Positions 1 to 11,310 of a stretch of DNA of 64,000 nucleotides are shown in pieces. Position 1 is the first letter of the stretch. Every line of letters begins with the position of its first letter. Under the pieces are notes generated by a model. It saw nothing but the letters and a program-made list of their open reading frames with translations, ran no database searches and was not told the DNA's origin. Origin of the DNA: Nymphaea colorata (taxonomy: Eukaryota; Streptophyta; Magnoliopsida; Nymphaeales; Nymphaeaceae). A program made the translations under genes and the position numbers. The stretch lies in NCBI RefSeq assembly GCF_008831285.2, contig NC_045141.1, positions 22,350,742-22,414,741 of the forward strand, in the 5' to 3' direction.

Positions 1-405
1 GTCAATCTCGTAAGAAAAAATCAACAAGTGTCTAGCTAGAGCTAATTGTAGATGACCGAAAGCAGTTTTATTATAAACTAGATTTCAGGGAGGTGAGTTA
101 AGCTACACACCAAAGCTTACTAGCAGTTTATTCATGAAAGGATTTTCTTTTAATGAGTAACAAAATATTATGGACACAACAAGTGTGCAGAGAAACATCC
201 CCCGCACAGGCATAAGCCTCAGAAAATGACACTTGCGATTGTAGACAAATGCACCATCATTGGAGCTTTTTGTTAACGCACTTGAACAAAAATCAAGAAA
301 AATAGAAATTAAGATGAGAAAGAACTCCTGCAAATAAATGCGCCCCAACCCATGATCTGGACGGACGGTTTCTCAACTCAAATGGGGGTTGGGTTGCGAT
401 TGTAG
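1..405. other. 3' flank of the RBR ligase gene
   Basis: The minus-strand stop codon is at 408-406, so the adjacent bases should be the 3'UTR. No other gene is seen before the window edge. Confidence 0.6.
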
Positions 406-3400
406 TCAATTTTGAGTATGTTGTCTGCAGCCCTTCGGTCCGTAGTGCTGTGAGCTGCGCCTTACAACTTTGCCACACAAAGCACAGAAATGATTTTGGC
501 AGGACCAACAGAAGATGTGGTTGTTATTTCCGATCTGTATTTTACAAGAGAAAAAAGATTTAGAGGAATGAAATGGAAAAGGAAAAAATGCAAAGGTTAG
601 TATATCCAAATTCACATTGCTTTGGAGTTCAACATGTTAAACATGCTTCTGTGGCATCATGGGACTCGAGTGCATAGAACGAACCAATTGTCAAACATAT
701 AGTGTTCATGTTCAAAAAAGAAATAGAAGAGACAAAAGCATGGTCTCCATTGTTTAGATCAAAACTTTATTAGACTTAAATCAATGATGTAAAGCTTTAT
801 TCCTCCTATGAACCTCTATCTATGCATTTAGGAAACAAGATTTTTGTATCATTTCCTAGCTAATGGACACATTTACATGCATATGGTTAGTTTCGTAGAA
901 AGTGCAGCCAACGTTATCCCTTAGCACTAGCTATTTCTGAATCCACAATGGTAGGCAACAATGTCTACTACTTTAAAATCTGTAGGGGAGAGAGCATTTT
1001 AAAATAGTGTAGCTACCCATGCTCCGTGAAGATTTCTTCCAATAACTAGACTTCTCACCTTTGCATTCGCTTGACCGCAGAAGGGACAAGGATGAGCAGC
1101 TTCAGGATGCAATTCAGCCTGAGCCTGAGCGATGGCTTGTCGATCATTCATCTGCCGCTCCCAGTTTTGAATTTCTTGCGCAGCAAAAAGTGTACAATTT
1201 CCTTCGCTTCAAGGATAATGAGGTAGGTTTAGATTTGGTTCCTTTTTATGGCAAGGTTGCTTAGATTTTCATCACAATGAAAGAAAACCCAATTCAGTGG
1301 GAAGAAACCAAGCAGAACAAAGCATGTAGGCAGCTATCGTAAAAAATGTACCTAAAATGATCATAGCCATCAATTGCCTTGTTGCACTTATAGCAAAAGT
1401 ACTGCCCACAGTTCCAGCACTCCATCTTGTTGCAACCTTCAATTTTTGAGATTGCCATCTTGCATGAAGGGCATTGTTTTGAAACACGGAGCACCTCCTT
1501 GACGCTAAGAATCTGGTTTATAAGATCTAGCTCCTTGCGCCTTTGATCGGCCTTCAGCTGACGCTTTTGGCGCTCCTGTAGATGTGGCAAAAGCTATACA
1601 GTGTCAAGAGGTTGTCATGGTAACAAACCTACACATTCATGAAATGAAACTGGAATTGTTTCAGAAACAAAAATTTCTGGAAGCATGTTACAAGGAGATG
1701 AAGAATGTATAAAACCAATATAGATATCTTACATCCAAGAAGCATCATATCTCAATATAAATTCAATTTTGAGAAAAATGAAGGCACGCACCAATATCCA
1801 AATATAATAAGTAGAGTACATGCACACAGGAATCTAAGACGGAAGTCTCAAATCAAGTGGGATCAGGCAATTGCCAAGTTAACGATGAAGATGAAAAACC
1901 AAAGGTTGAAGTGGTGGTACCTATCGGCTTTGAAAGAACAGAGATTTCACAAGACGTGAGGGTAATTGGACAAGATAAGTTAACAATAAACATGTTATTA
2001 TCCTACTCCAGTTCAGCCACTTTCTGCAGTTCTTTACCGACTCCAGCTCATGGGTTTTAGACTTTTAGTACTAGTTGGAATCAATCTGCTAATCAAATAT
2101 TTCCACCATAAAGTTGCTGGGTCCAAACCTGCAATATCTGAAGCTTTGCTTCTCGCGTCATGCATTCTATTCCTACATGACGATGTTCACCACAGAGACT
2201 GCAAAAGCTAAAGAAACACTTGGTACATTGAGCATCATGATCCTTGTCCTCCAAACAGGGAGTTTCGCACCTTGGGCAATACACTAAATCAGTCATCGAG
2301 TCCAAAGTTCTTTGCAATAAGAGTGACTCCCATCTTTCAAATGCTTCAGCTCCAAGAAGACACTTAAGCAGTGCAGGTGGTAGAATGCTCTTACACTTCA
2401 CATCAGGACAATGCAACTTGTCTACTGTACCTTCATTTACATGCATTCTTGACAAGGTTTCCATGCATTTCCAGCAGAAAAAATGTTGACATGGGAGTCG
2501 AACAAAGTCCAGTCCTGACAAATCAAAACATTTCAGCATTAGATGGTAAGAGTACAAAAAGAGAATGACAACACTTTCCGACCAAACAAGATTGTTAAAG
2601 AGTTATAGAACACATTTAAATTTTAAACCATGACAATTTTCACAAAAAGCAAAGCAAATCAACAAAGATAAGCACGACTAGAAGTTAAAACCAGTACCCA
2701 AGTGCTCACTGAGGCAGATGGAACATGTATGCAGATTTTTTTGAAAATCCTCATGACACTTGTTCTCATTATAACTCATAAGTGTCAGAATATTTGCACT
2801 TGGAGAGTCACACCCTGATACTGCCCGTTTGTCTCTTACAGAACAATCATATGGACCTAGTCTGATCCCCCTTTCACACCCTAAGTATGGAAGAGATGAA
2901 CATTTTAGCCATTCAACACACTGGTATATTACTTCCTGCCCTTGTCGCTCAGTGCAGATAGTGTCCAACATGCAGCAAATATCACTTATTCTTTTAGCAT
3001 CCAGCCACTCAACATAGATCCTGAAGTAGGGGGTTCTGTGACTTGGATAAGACAAGGGCAACAAACATGTCAACTTAATCGGGGGAAGATGCTGAACCTT
3101 GAAAGAATACACAAACTCATCAGATCCACAATTCCCAATATCCCTTTTATGAGCATCCCCAACATCAGTGGATGAGTCAAGCTTTACTGAGACAGTAAAA
3201 TCATCAGGAATTTCACAGTGAATATGGATCTGCAAAAACAATATAAACGAATGAAAATCCTCTTTCCCTCATCTGTGTGCAATTTCACAGGTTATAACAA
3301 ACCTGGAGTGCTCGCAGTCCTCCCTTTCTTTCAGAATAACTAATATTTTCCCCATAAATCGCCTTCAAAACTAGTTGCTGTAAAAAAAAAAATCAATATT

Positions 3401-6400
3401 GGGAAAAAATATGCAGAATCAAATTATCAAAACAAGTGAAATTCACTATTTGGTGGCTTTAATTCACAAGCACACATTCAAAATAGAAGTAAAAGTTGTC
3501 ACTAAGAACAATAAAAAACAATGAAGGATCAAGAAGATAAAACCAATTGAACTCGAAGAGATACTGGGGACTGCAATTCTGTTAGACACTGATTAAGCAT
3601 CAACTGGTTATCCAATCAGAGTAGACTCTGGAATGACTTTCTCAAACATAAATACTCTTTTATCAGTACCGGTTCTCGAACCTTGAACCTCAGGTTACAC
3701 TATCATGTGGTCCCACCACAAGGCCAGGGGACAACCTGTCTCAAGCATAAATGTTAATTCTCTCCTGAATTCAACAGAATTTGGTCCCATTATGTGGGAA
3801 ACTCTAAGATAGACAAGAGGATGTATCTAGTCAGTTAGGATCCATTCTGGTCCCTGTTTCACGTTCAATTCCATTGTGAACCCATTAGATCACTGATTGA
3901 GTAAGTTCTAACCAGTCAAAAGTTGAAATGAACCCTGTAAAGTGTGAAGTTTAACACAGAGTATCTTTGCTGTTCAGAGCTTAAGCACCTTTTCTTTCAG
4001 ACAACTCACCTCAAAAGAAACCCTTTTCACCAAAATAGCTTTAAATATGTAAGACACTTTCTTTCCCTTCCTGCACCTTTTCTTTCTTCCCTAAAATTCT
4101 AGTAAACCTTTGGTAGTCTTAATAGCAATGGAGCTGCTGTAAACCATCAAGTGGACAGATCAATAGTTTGGTAATCTTAATAGCAAGGGAGTCGCTGTAA
4201 AACATCAACTGAACAGATCAATAGTTTAGCTTTACGCTTTTAATCAGTGGTAGTCAGCAGTCCCAAATGCCCAATATATTTTTGGGGGACACCACCTTTA
4301 TATTTTGTAATCAATCTTCATACTCGTTAATGATCCCCCAATTGGTTTAATCTGTGCAATCAAATATACATGTCCGCTGTTCTCACATTAAGGAAGGACA
4401 ATTCAGGGGGCAAAAGTTCTCTCTTGGATGTGAGCTTGAAAAAGTTATAAAAAGGCAGCTAGCTTTGATTGTTTTACAAATACATGCCCAAAAATTGAAT
4501 ACATTCAGGTTCCCAACATGTACAGGTAATTCTCAAAAAGGCAACTTTGGTAACCACTATCCGGTCAACTACGGCGAAGTATGAGCTAATGACATAAGAC
4601 GACAAAGCAACCCCCCCCAGACAAAAACCTCTAGTTGCGAACTAGAGCTTGCAACCCCGCTTGACATCCGTTATCATCTCTTTGTGTGTGTGTGTTCTTG
4701 GCATCAAAACCTGAGGGAAAAGGTGGAAGCTATGTCACATGGGTGCGAGGTGTGGGTGCGGGATGCAGCAAGTTCCAAAAAAAATTTGGGTGCGGGTACG
4801 ACAAGATCATATGAATATATATGTATACATAACACATATATTATATACATATATATGTTATTTGTTATATAAGTAATTTTATTTGTCTATATTTTAAAAC
4901 TTCTTTTTTATCAAGGTTACCTTGAGTCGATATATCAATGAAAACTTGGCCAAATCATTTTTTAGAATGGTCAAAACTCATTTGACGCAGTGTCAGCCAC
5001 ACCAGCACCAGCAGCCGCACCAATGCGGGTACGGGTGCACCACCAGAGTTGGCGCACCCGTGTGATTTAGGGTGGAAGTGGTCCATTTGGACCGACTGTA
5101 AGGGTGCTGCAGCTTTTACTTGTGATTGGCCCACCAGACCTTAGAATATGCATCATGATCTCTTTCTTCACCATCCACTTCAACTTTTGCCTCTACAAGG
5201 TCAACAATAGCAGGTCAAGGAGCTTCATTGCTACTGAAGGCACTAACGCCCTGATCGGTTGGAGGGAAAGAGAGGGAAAGGGAGAGATTGAACAATTAAT
5301 CCTTTGTTTGGTTGATTAATTAGAAAGGAGAGAAAAGAAAGAAAATTAAAAAGTTTGTTTGGTTGCAAAGGAAGGAAAAAGAAAGGGAGGGAAATGAAAG
5401 GAAAATGTAGTGTAAATCCAATCCCTACAAAATTGGAGTGATTTGGAAGGAAAGGAAAGAGCTTCTTCTTTCTACCCACAATACCCCTTTTACCAACGCC
5501 TTCACGTTCTCCTTGTCTTCCCCCTTGCTTCTGTGTTGCGTGAGAGCTCTTTCTACCGGCTTGTAGGTACTCTCTCTCTCTCTCTCTCTCTGGTGTCCAA
5601 TTCGACTCGAGGATAGGTTTGGGTCAAACCCAACCCGTTGACACTCTCTCAAGGGTATGGAGCATGGACTCTCCATCGAACACAAGACCGGGGCTCCAAA
5701 GAGAAACCACTCAATCTTTTAGGCATTTTGAATTTTAGGGGTATTATTGTAAAGTATTATAAATTAAATCATTTCATTTCCTTTATGTAGTCCAAACAAA
5801 CATGATTTTAGCCTTTCATTTCCTTTCTATCCAAACAACTTTTATAATCATCTCTTTCCTTTCATTTCCTTTCCATCCCATTCCTTTCCCATTCTCTTTC
5901 CCATCCTTTCCTTTCCCTTCCTTTCTATCCCTCCCTTTCCCTCCAACCAAAGAGGGCGTAAGGATGCTCTCAATTAGCTCCACCAGAATACTCACCAGCA
6001 TTTACTTTTGATGGCGATGATTTTTTTGATCAATTGGTCTATCAATCATTACTGACCCTGTATTGAAGATCATTTGCATGGATTTCAAACCATGCTAAAC
6101 AAAATCAACATAAAAATCCTGAGTTTATTATTATTAAGTGCTTGCTTGAAAATCGAAGTGAAGACTTAAGAAGCTAGGTGTCTAGAAAACAAAAAGGGCA
6201 GATTGCATCCTATTCATCCAAGAAGTAGAATTATTAGAAAACAGACCTACAACTAAATAGCAATGAAATCACTTTTAATTTTTAACAAAGAATTGGGAGC
6301 AACTAAACAGTTAGGACCACTTCCACCAATAAGTGCAACACTGGATCCACAAATATGGTTCCAGAAGAATGAAGCAGCACAATCCCTGAAAAGGGAAGCA

Positions 6401-8271
6401 TGGAATCTGCTTTGTTCATGCCTACAAGTTTGTGCAGTGTTCCTTGGAGAAGTTTTGAAATCTGCTAGAGGGTTACAGGAATCAAAACAAATCCAGAGAA
6501 GAGAAGTACTTCACCAGAAAGCCCAATCGGCTAAAGCTTTTTGGAAGACCACTCTACGTTGGTCTCTTCATCTTTTAATGCAGATTACTTTGCCTACGCT
6601 AGAAGTGACGGTTCCTCGTGAAGGATACTTTTAACTATGGAAACATTAATTTTACTTTAAAAAGCCAAACCAGGCTTATTCACCTGAACAGCAACTTTAA
6701 GCTCACACGTTACAGCAAAATTGGGCTTTGATAAAACAAGGTTACCAAAGAAACCAGATTCTTACAATCCGTCCACTGACGTTGAACCTCACAGAGGATC
6801 CTATTAAAAGAACCAGATTTAACTCGACCTACACTACCAGCTAGACTCAAAATTAACCTGAGTACACAAATTGGAGGATTTCGAGTTTCAACACATCCTG
6901 TAGTTTATTTCGCTCAACACGAAGGGCTGTGAATCAAGTCGACCATATTAAGCTCAGGTATATGCAGGCACCATTCTCTTCGAAGATATTAGATACGAAA
7001 CCATTCTCAAGCTATCCCTACAAACAAGACATTACAATCATACGGAAAACACATTCTTGAAAGTTAGATCACAAGATTCAAGAGTTGAGCATAGCTCTGA
7101 GACTATCTTGACGCAAACCTGAATTCGTCCAACCACCCGGTCAGGTAGATCCAAACTGTCCTGTATTTTGCTTTAGTTTGAAGGCTAAGACACAATTCTC
7201 TTTTAAAAATTTTGCATAGGAGACTATTCCCAAAAAACGTCGATATATGGGATGCTATGTTCATGACACGCACTGGTCAGTGGTCACTTACGCTCATGCA
7301 CTCCAGTGGATGAGATTTTGTTGTCAATAAGAGAAAACGTAAATGTGCCTTATTTAGTGATCCTTCCCCTACTTGAGCGTTGCCAGCAAGTATTTATTGT
7401 TTTTGTAGGTTGTGCATCACATTGGGTTTTATAGTTACGGTATTATACTTACATGATTCTTGTCCTTATTTTATGTAGACAAACGAAAAAGATGTAGAAA
7501 TGGAAAGAAATCTATAGAGCAGGATATACAACATATCAGCAGGATTAAGGATGTAACGCGTTTCCGTAGTGCGTTCGCTTTTAATATGCGGATGTAACCC
7601 AGTATGATAGTGCGCTTGTCTTGGCGAACAGAGACACACACACAGAGAGAGGAGGGGGAGGGGAGAGAGAGAGATAAAGAAAGAGTAAGTACCTCATCTT
7701 CCTGCAGTTCCTCGTTGATCCTGATCTCTTCCTCGCTCAGTTCTGGCTCTTGAGCACCGATAGCAATCTCTGCTAATCGGTCAAAGACCACCTCCGCGTC
7801 GAGGGCATCCGTGCGCTCATTAGAACTCTCTGCCACTGCTAAATCTCGTTCTTGCGACTCAATCGTAGCAGGTTTCCCCTCCTCCCCTTCCTCAGAAGAA
7901 GAGGCAGAAGTAGTATCGTCAACCTCCGGAGGTGCAGTAGTAGCAGAAGGCAAAGAATCGCAAGCCAAATTCAGCGACCGGCCGCTCCTCGGATCCTTGT
8001 CTCTTTTAACGGAGCCTTCGTCCACGGAATTCCGTTCGTTTGCTCTAGAACGTGTCACGAACTCGGATATGGGAACCTGGAGAAAACAGGCGTCTCGAGA
8101 GGAAGCAGGGGAGACCCGATCGGCATCGGTGGGGGAAGGTTCGCCGTCGGCCCCCTGGGTTTCTCCACGGAAAGGACCATCATCGGAGGAGGAGACAGGT
8201 AGGTCCTGGAACCTCCAATTCTCGGGGAGAGGGAGGGAATCCTGGTACCTCGGCTTCCTCCCCTTCCCCAT
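406..8271 (-). CDS. RWD-RING-IBR-RING (RBR) E3 ubiquitin ligase, RNF14-like
   Basis: This probably transfers ubiquitin from an E2 to substrates through a RING/HECT-hybrid thioester mechanism. Seven coding exons join in phase: 8271-7693, 3377-3303, 3229-2698, 2514-2129, 1575-1352, 1206-1059 and 534-406, giving 690 aa. The order is an acidic Ser/Glu-rich N-terminus (1-180), an RWD domain opening with [15 protein letters not shown] (from about 184), RING1 (CSIC at 387-390, then CQHFFCWKC), IBR (YCPRCETPC...CTKC...CSLC) and RING2 from CPSC at 559. The RING2 Cys572 in EGCNKMEC is the predicted catalytic thioester Cys. A C-terminal Zn pair module (CPFC, FCWSC) follows, as in RNF14 relatives. The start is the Met of MGKGRKPR; an upstream in-frame extension lacks family similarity. 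Exon 6 uses an unremarkable acceptor (ttgaag), chosen because it alone keeps phase with RING2 and the last exon. Substrates cannot be inferred. Confidence 0.93.
4110..4227. repeat. Two-copy tandem duplication (about 58 bp) in the RBR intron
   Basis: A unit beginning ttggtagtcttaatagcaa and ending in acagatcaatag occurs at about 4110-4167 and again, diverged, at about 4168-4227. Confidence 0.7.
5247..5958. mobile_element. Tourist/PIF-Harbinger-like MITE
   Basis: The ends form terminal inverted repeats: the left end reads cgccctgatcggttggaggg and the reverse complement of the right end reads cgccctctttggttggaggg. The similarity continues for about 35 bp of purine-rich sequence. The element is flanked on both sides by TAA (5244-5246 and 5959-5961), the TWA target duplication expected of PIF/Harbinger elements. 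It has no transposase reading frame, so it is non-autonomous. The interior contains a (CT)n run near 5572-5592. Confidence 0.75.
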
Positions 8272-8560
8272 CACAGCCAGAGAAGACTGGTCATGCTTCC
8301 TGCTTCGTGGCGCAGAACGAGGGAAAGAAGGCGGGGGAAGGAGGAGCCTCAGAGGCGGCGACAGCCAGGACAGAGTCACCGGATCTTCTACAGTTCTCGA
8401 GTGGGGATCTGATCCGACTCACTGACGTATCCACTCCGGTCACAGGTAAAGGTTCGGATACGGGGCAGGATCCATAAACTTGTTAACTGGACTGGGTTCA
8501 ATTCCAGATGCCTTCCGTTTCTAGAAACGGATCCGACGAAATCCAGCCCGCCTCTTCCGC
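8272..8560. promoter_or_regulatory. Shared divergent promoter region between the RBR ligase and THO7
   Basis: The RBR start codon (8271, minus) and the inferred 5' leader of THO7 (plus, starting somewhere near 8500-8600) leave only a few hundred bases between the two transcription units. The region is visibly richer in G and C than the surrounding introns and has no convincing TATA box, as expected for a housekeeping bidirectional promoter. The transcription starts are inferred, not seen. Confidence 0.5.
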
Positions 8561-8665
8561 GCTTCCTCCGCTCTTCCCCGCCCCTTTTCATAAACCCTGG
8601 TACCCCGTGGCGGTCTCCGGCGACATTCCTCCGTCAAGTCAGACGTCCCGGCGGCGTGTCAAGGT

Positions 8666-10202
8666 TCTCTCTCTTTCTCTATTGCAGAAATTATTTTGTG
8701 GTTTTTCTCTTGATTGTGTTTTGTAACCGATTGCGGGAAGGGTCGGGATTTTTACTTATGTAGGATAGCTTTTGTTGTGGTCTGCGAATTCTAGATCTGA
8801 GAGGTCCATACCAGTGTTTGGTCAATGTATTTTTTTTATCGTAATTACTGGTCGCTGTTTAATTTCTTCAGACGATTGGAGACCTCTTTTGGTTTGGTCG
8901 GGTGAAGAAGAAAGTTTTTTCTGAAAGAGTTGCTGATACCATTTGCGGTCTTGAGCCAAGCGTACTGGCGCATTTTGAGTTATGAGTTTTTCATGCTTTA
9001 CCTGCTCTGTGGTCTGGGTTGGTAAAAATTGGAAGACACTAGCTTATCCACATACATGGTTGGTTGAGAAATTTATGTTTTTTCCCTCTTTGGTGTCATT
9101 TACTTGTTTCATCTCGGTAAAAGTGCGTATCTAGTCTAGCTTTGGCCGAAAGTTCTCGAGCAATGGCGGACACTTGAAATGGTCGAAATTGGAAATGGAT
9201 TTCTGAAATATGTACAACATTTTAGTAGAAAACTTGTTTTCCTTTGTATGATGTTAAATTGGCCTAGGTCAAACATCTATTTCTTTTATCTAAGAATTCT
9301 TACCATGCGGATGGCGTGCCGCTTGTTTCATGATAATGTAGAGAAACTTACTGAAGAGTTTTGGCCATTCAGGACAGTGAATTTTGTTGGTTAAGCATAG
9401 AGAACCTTTTCCTATATCTGATTCTTGTCCTTCCATGCTTATGAAAAGATTGGCTTATCCTATTTCCAGTGGTAATTGGGGATATGAAGCTTTAAACATC
9501 TGCATTTGCCAGTTTCTTGTCTACTTCGGCTTGAGAGCTCTTTGAAGTTTGACATTGTGGGATGAAAGCATTATCATCCCATATTGGATAGGCTTTCTTC
9601 GAATAATGTCCTGCAGCATGAACTAAGATGAGGGCACATAATACATTGAATGTGGTCTGAGAGGAGAAACAGGGGAAAGGACACAGTGATCAGGTAAGGT
9701 GCTTTGGTAGGACATTTGGAGATAGAAAATAGTTGACATGAAGAAATAAAATGAAGCCTGTTGGTGTATTCAACCATCACTAGGTCTAGTTTTCCTTTTG
9801 CGTAAGTATGATTAGGAGTTGCAGACTGCATCTCTTAGGATCTAAGATGTGATGCCATTAAAGCTTAGGTGCTTCTATGGTGAACATCTTTTGTAGTGCT
9901 ATTTTGCTTTTTGGAGGGAAAAAGAGCCTTCACTTGATTGCATGTACAGTCACAGCGTATCTTGTAACGTGATATTGTTGCAACAATTGGATGGACCACC
10001 TAGTATATGTGATCTGCCACAATCGATGATTTGGTAGGAAGGCAAGGGTCTGAAGGGTCTTGCATTCCAACGGTACAAAGGTGTTCTTACAGTTTGAAAG
10101 ACAACAGCAAACTGTAAATGTCGACATGCCATGAGTATATTGTAATAGTTTCTTATGTTCATTGCCTCGCTACCTTATACTGACACTTTCCTTTTTCTCT
10201 AG
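8666..10202 (+). other. Probable 5'UTR intron of THO7
   Basis: A 5' leader exon appears to end in the GC-rich stretch near 8665 (gtcaag followed by gttctctc). A pyrimidine-rich acceptor ttttctctag ends at 10202, 37 bp before the THO7 start codon. No coding ORF of family type lies between. The donor position is the uncertain part. Confidence 0.4.
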
Positions 10203-10239
10203 TTGCCTGTTTTGCAAGTGATTGCTTTTGTCTGATAAG

Positions 10240-11310
10240 ATGTTAGTGAAAGGGAGAAAAGTTGCTGTTAGGGGAGATGAAATGGGTGCCCATTATGCGA
10301 TCGGCCCCCTTGATGATGATGTAGTTATAAAACACAGGCTTCTCACTCGAACCACAACGACAAGGGGTGAACCACCTATAAAGAAGCTCCAGAAAAAGTT
10401 TGTGGCTTTTGCTCTTGAGATTGACAAAGACTCAGATAACTACAGCGACTGCGATAGACTTTACAAAGCATTTTTGCAGGAGATGGCCACCTTTGAACTC
10501 CCTCTCCTTAAGAGCAAGGCAGTTATTAGTGCAAATCTTCGTGAAAAGGATAATTTTAATGAACTGCAAGAAGAGATAAACTGCCAAATCTTGCAGGCTC
10601 AGGCTGACATAGAAGATCTGAAGAAACAACTTGAAGAGAGTAAGATTGAGAGACAGCATAAGGAGGAATGTGAGGCAATTCGAAGGTTAATTTCAATGCA
10701 GCCACCAAGATCTGAGACACAAAAATATATATCAGATCTTGAGAAGGAGATAGCAGTTTTGGAGGCAGAGAACACGGCTGGTTCAAGAATGTTGGACTTA
10801 CGCAGAAAGCAGTTTGCTCTCTTACTCCATGTGGTGAGTTTCTTTGCACCTTCCTTCTTAATACTCACTCTTGCTTGAGTTTGAGGGAATGAGATAAATC
10901 TCTTGTAACATCTAGAATCAGTAAGCAAATTGATGGAAACTCTTACATGCTTAGTGCTTGATTGTTCAAGCTTCAAACAGGACAGGAGTGGATTAGCCTG
11001 ATGCTTCTCGTCATGAACTTCGGGACTTCATGCATCTAGTATTTTAAAACCTAACCTTATGAACAAAGATCAATTGATTGCTTGTTATTGAACTTGTAAT
11101 TATGGTTCACTAAGGACTGCATTTTTTCAAATTTTTTCCATCGCCATTTTGTTAATTTGCTTCATTGCATTTCTCCAGGTGGATGAGTTGCAGAGCACCA
11201 TCGATGAGGACCAAAAGAGTTTGGCGGAGGAGCTAAGAAATGCTATGGAAGAACAGAAGGTTTCTTTGGAAGAAACAAATGAAGGCCCGGAAGCCATGGC
11301 TGTTGACTAG
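10240..11310 (+). CDS. THO7: THO complex subunit 7 (THOC7-like)
   Basis: THO7 is a subunit of the nuclear THO/TREX complex, which couples transcription with mRNP packaging and export and, in plants, supports small-RNA biogenesis. Two coding exons, 10240-10833 and 11179-11310, join at phase 0 (...LLLHV|VDELQ...) and give 241 aa. Strongly conserved blocks are visible: [17 protein letters not shown] near the N-terminus, then [20 protein letters not shown] and [17 protein letters not shown]. Most of residues 90-215 is heptad-rich and should form a long coiled coil, the known mode of association of this subunit. The start MLVKGRK is the in-frame ATG that matches the usual family start; six upstream in-frame codons were not used. 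The C-terminus is short and acidic ([13 protein letters not shown]). Confidence 0.95.

Larger units (their letters stand above)
3378..7692 (-). other. 4.3-kb intron 1 of the RBR ligase gene
   Basis: The donor follows the codons for QEDE and the acceptor precedes QLVLKAIYG, both phase 0, so the RWD domain is split by this long intron. It holds a Tourist-like MITE (5247-5958), a 58-bp tandem duplication near 4110-4227, a GT/GC-rich repeat-like stretch with GGGTGCGGG motifs (4730-5070), and otherwise AT-rich sequence. A 123-codon plus-strand ORF at 6263-6634 has no family features that I recognise. Confidence 0.85.

Noticed and set aside
5802-6011. Phe/Pro-rich ORFs in both strands
   Set aside because: Low-complexity TTTCC repeats of the MITE arm.
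6263-6634. 123-codon plus ORF in the RBR intron
   Set aside because: No recognisable domain, no neighbouring exons, no promoter signal; plausible by chance in this base composition.
7811-8477. Long plus-strand ORFs over the RBR first exon
   Set aside because: They are shadows of the GC-rich minus-strand exon, whose reading joins in phase with RWD and RING exons.
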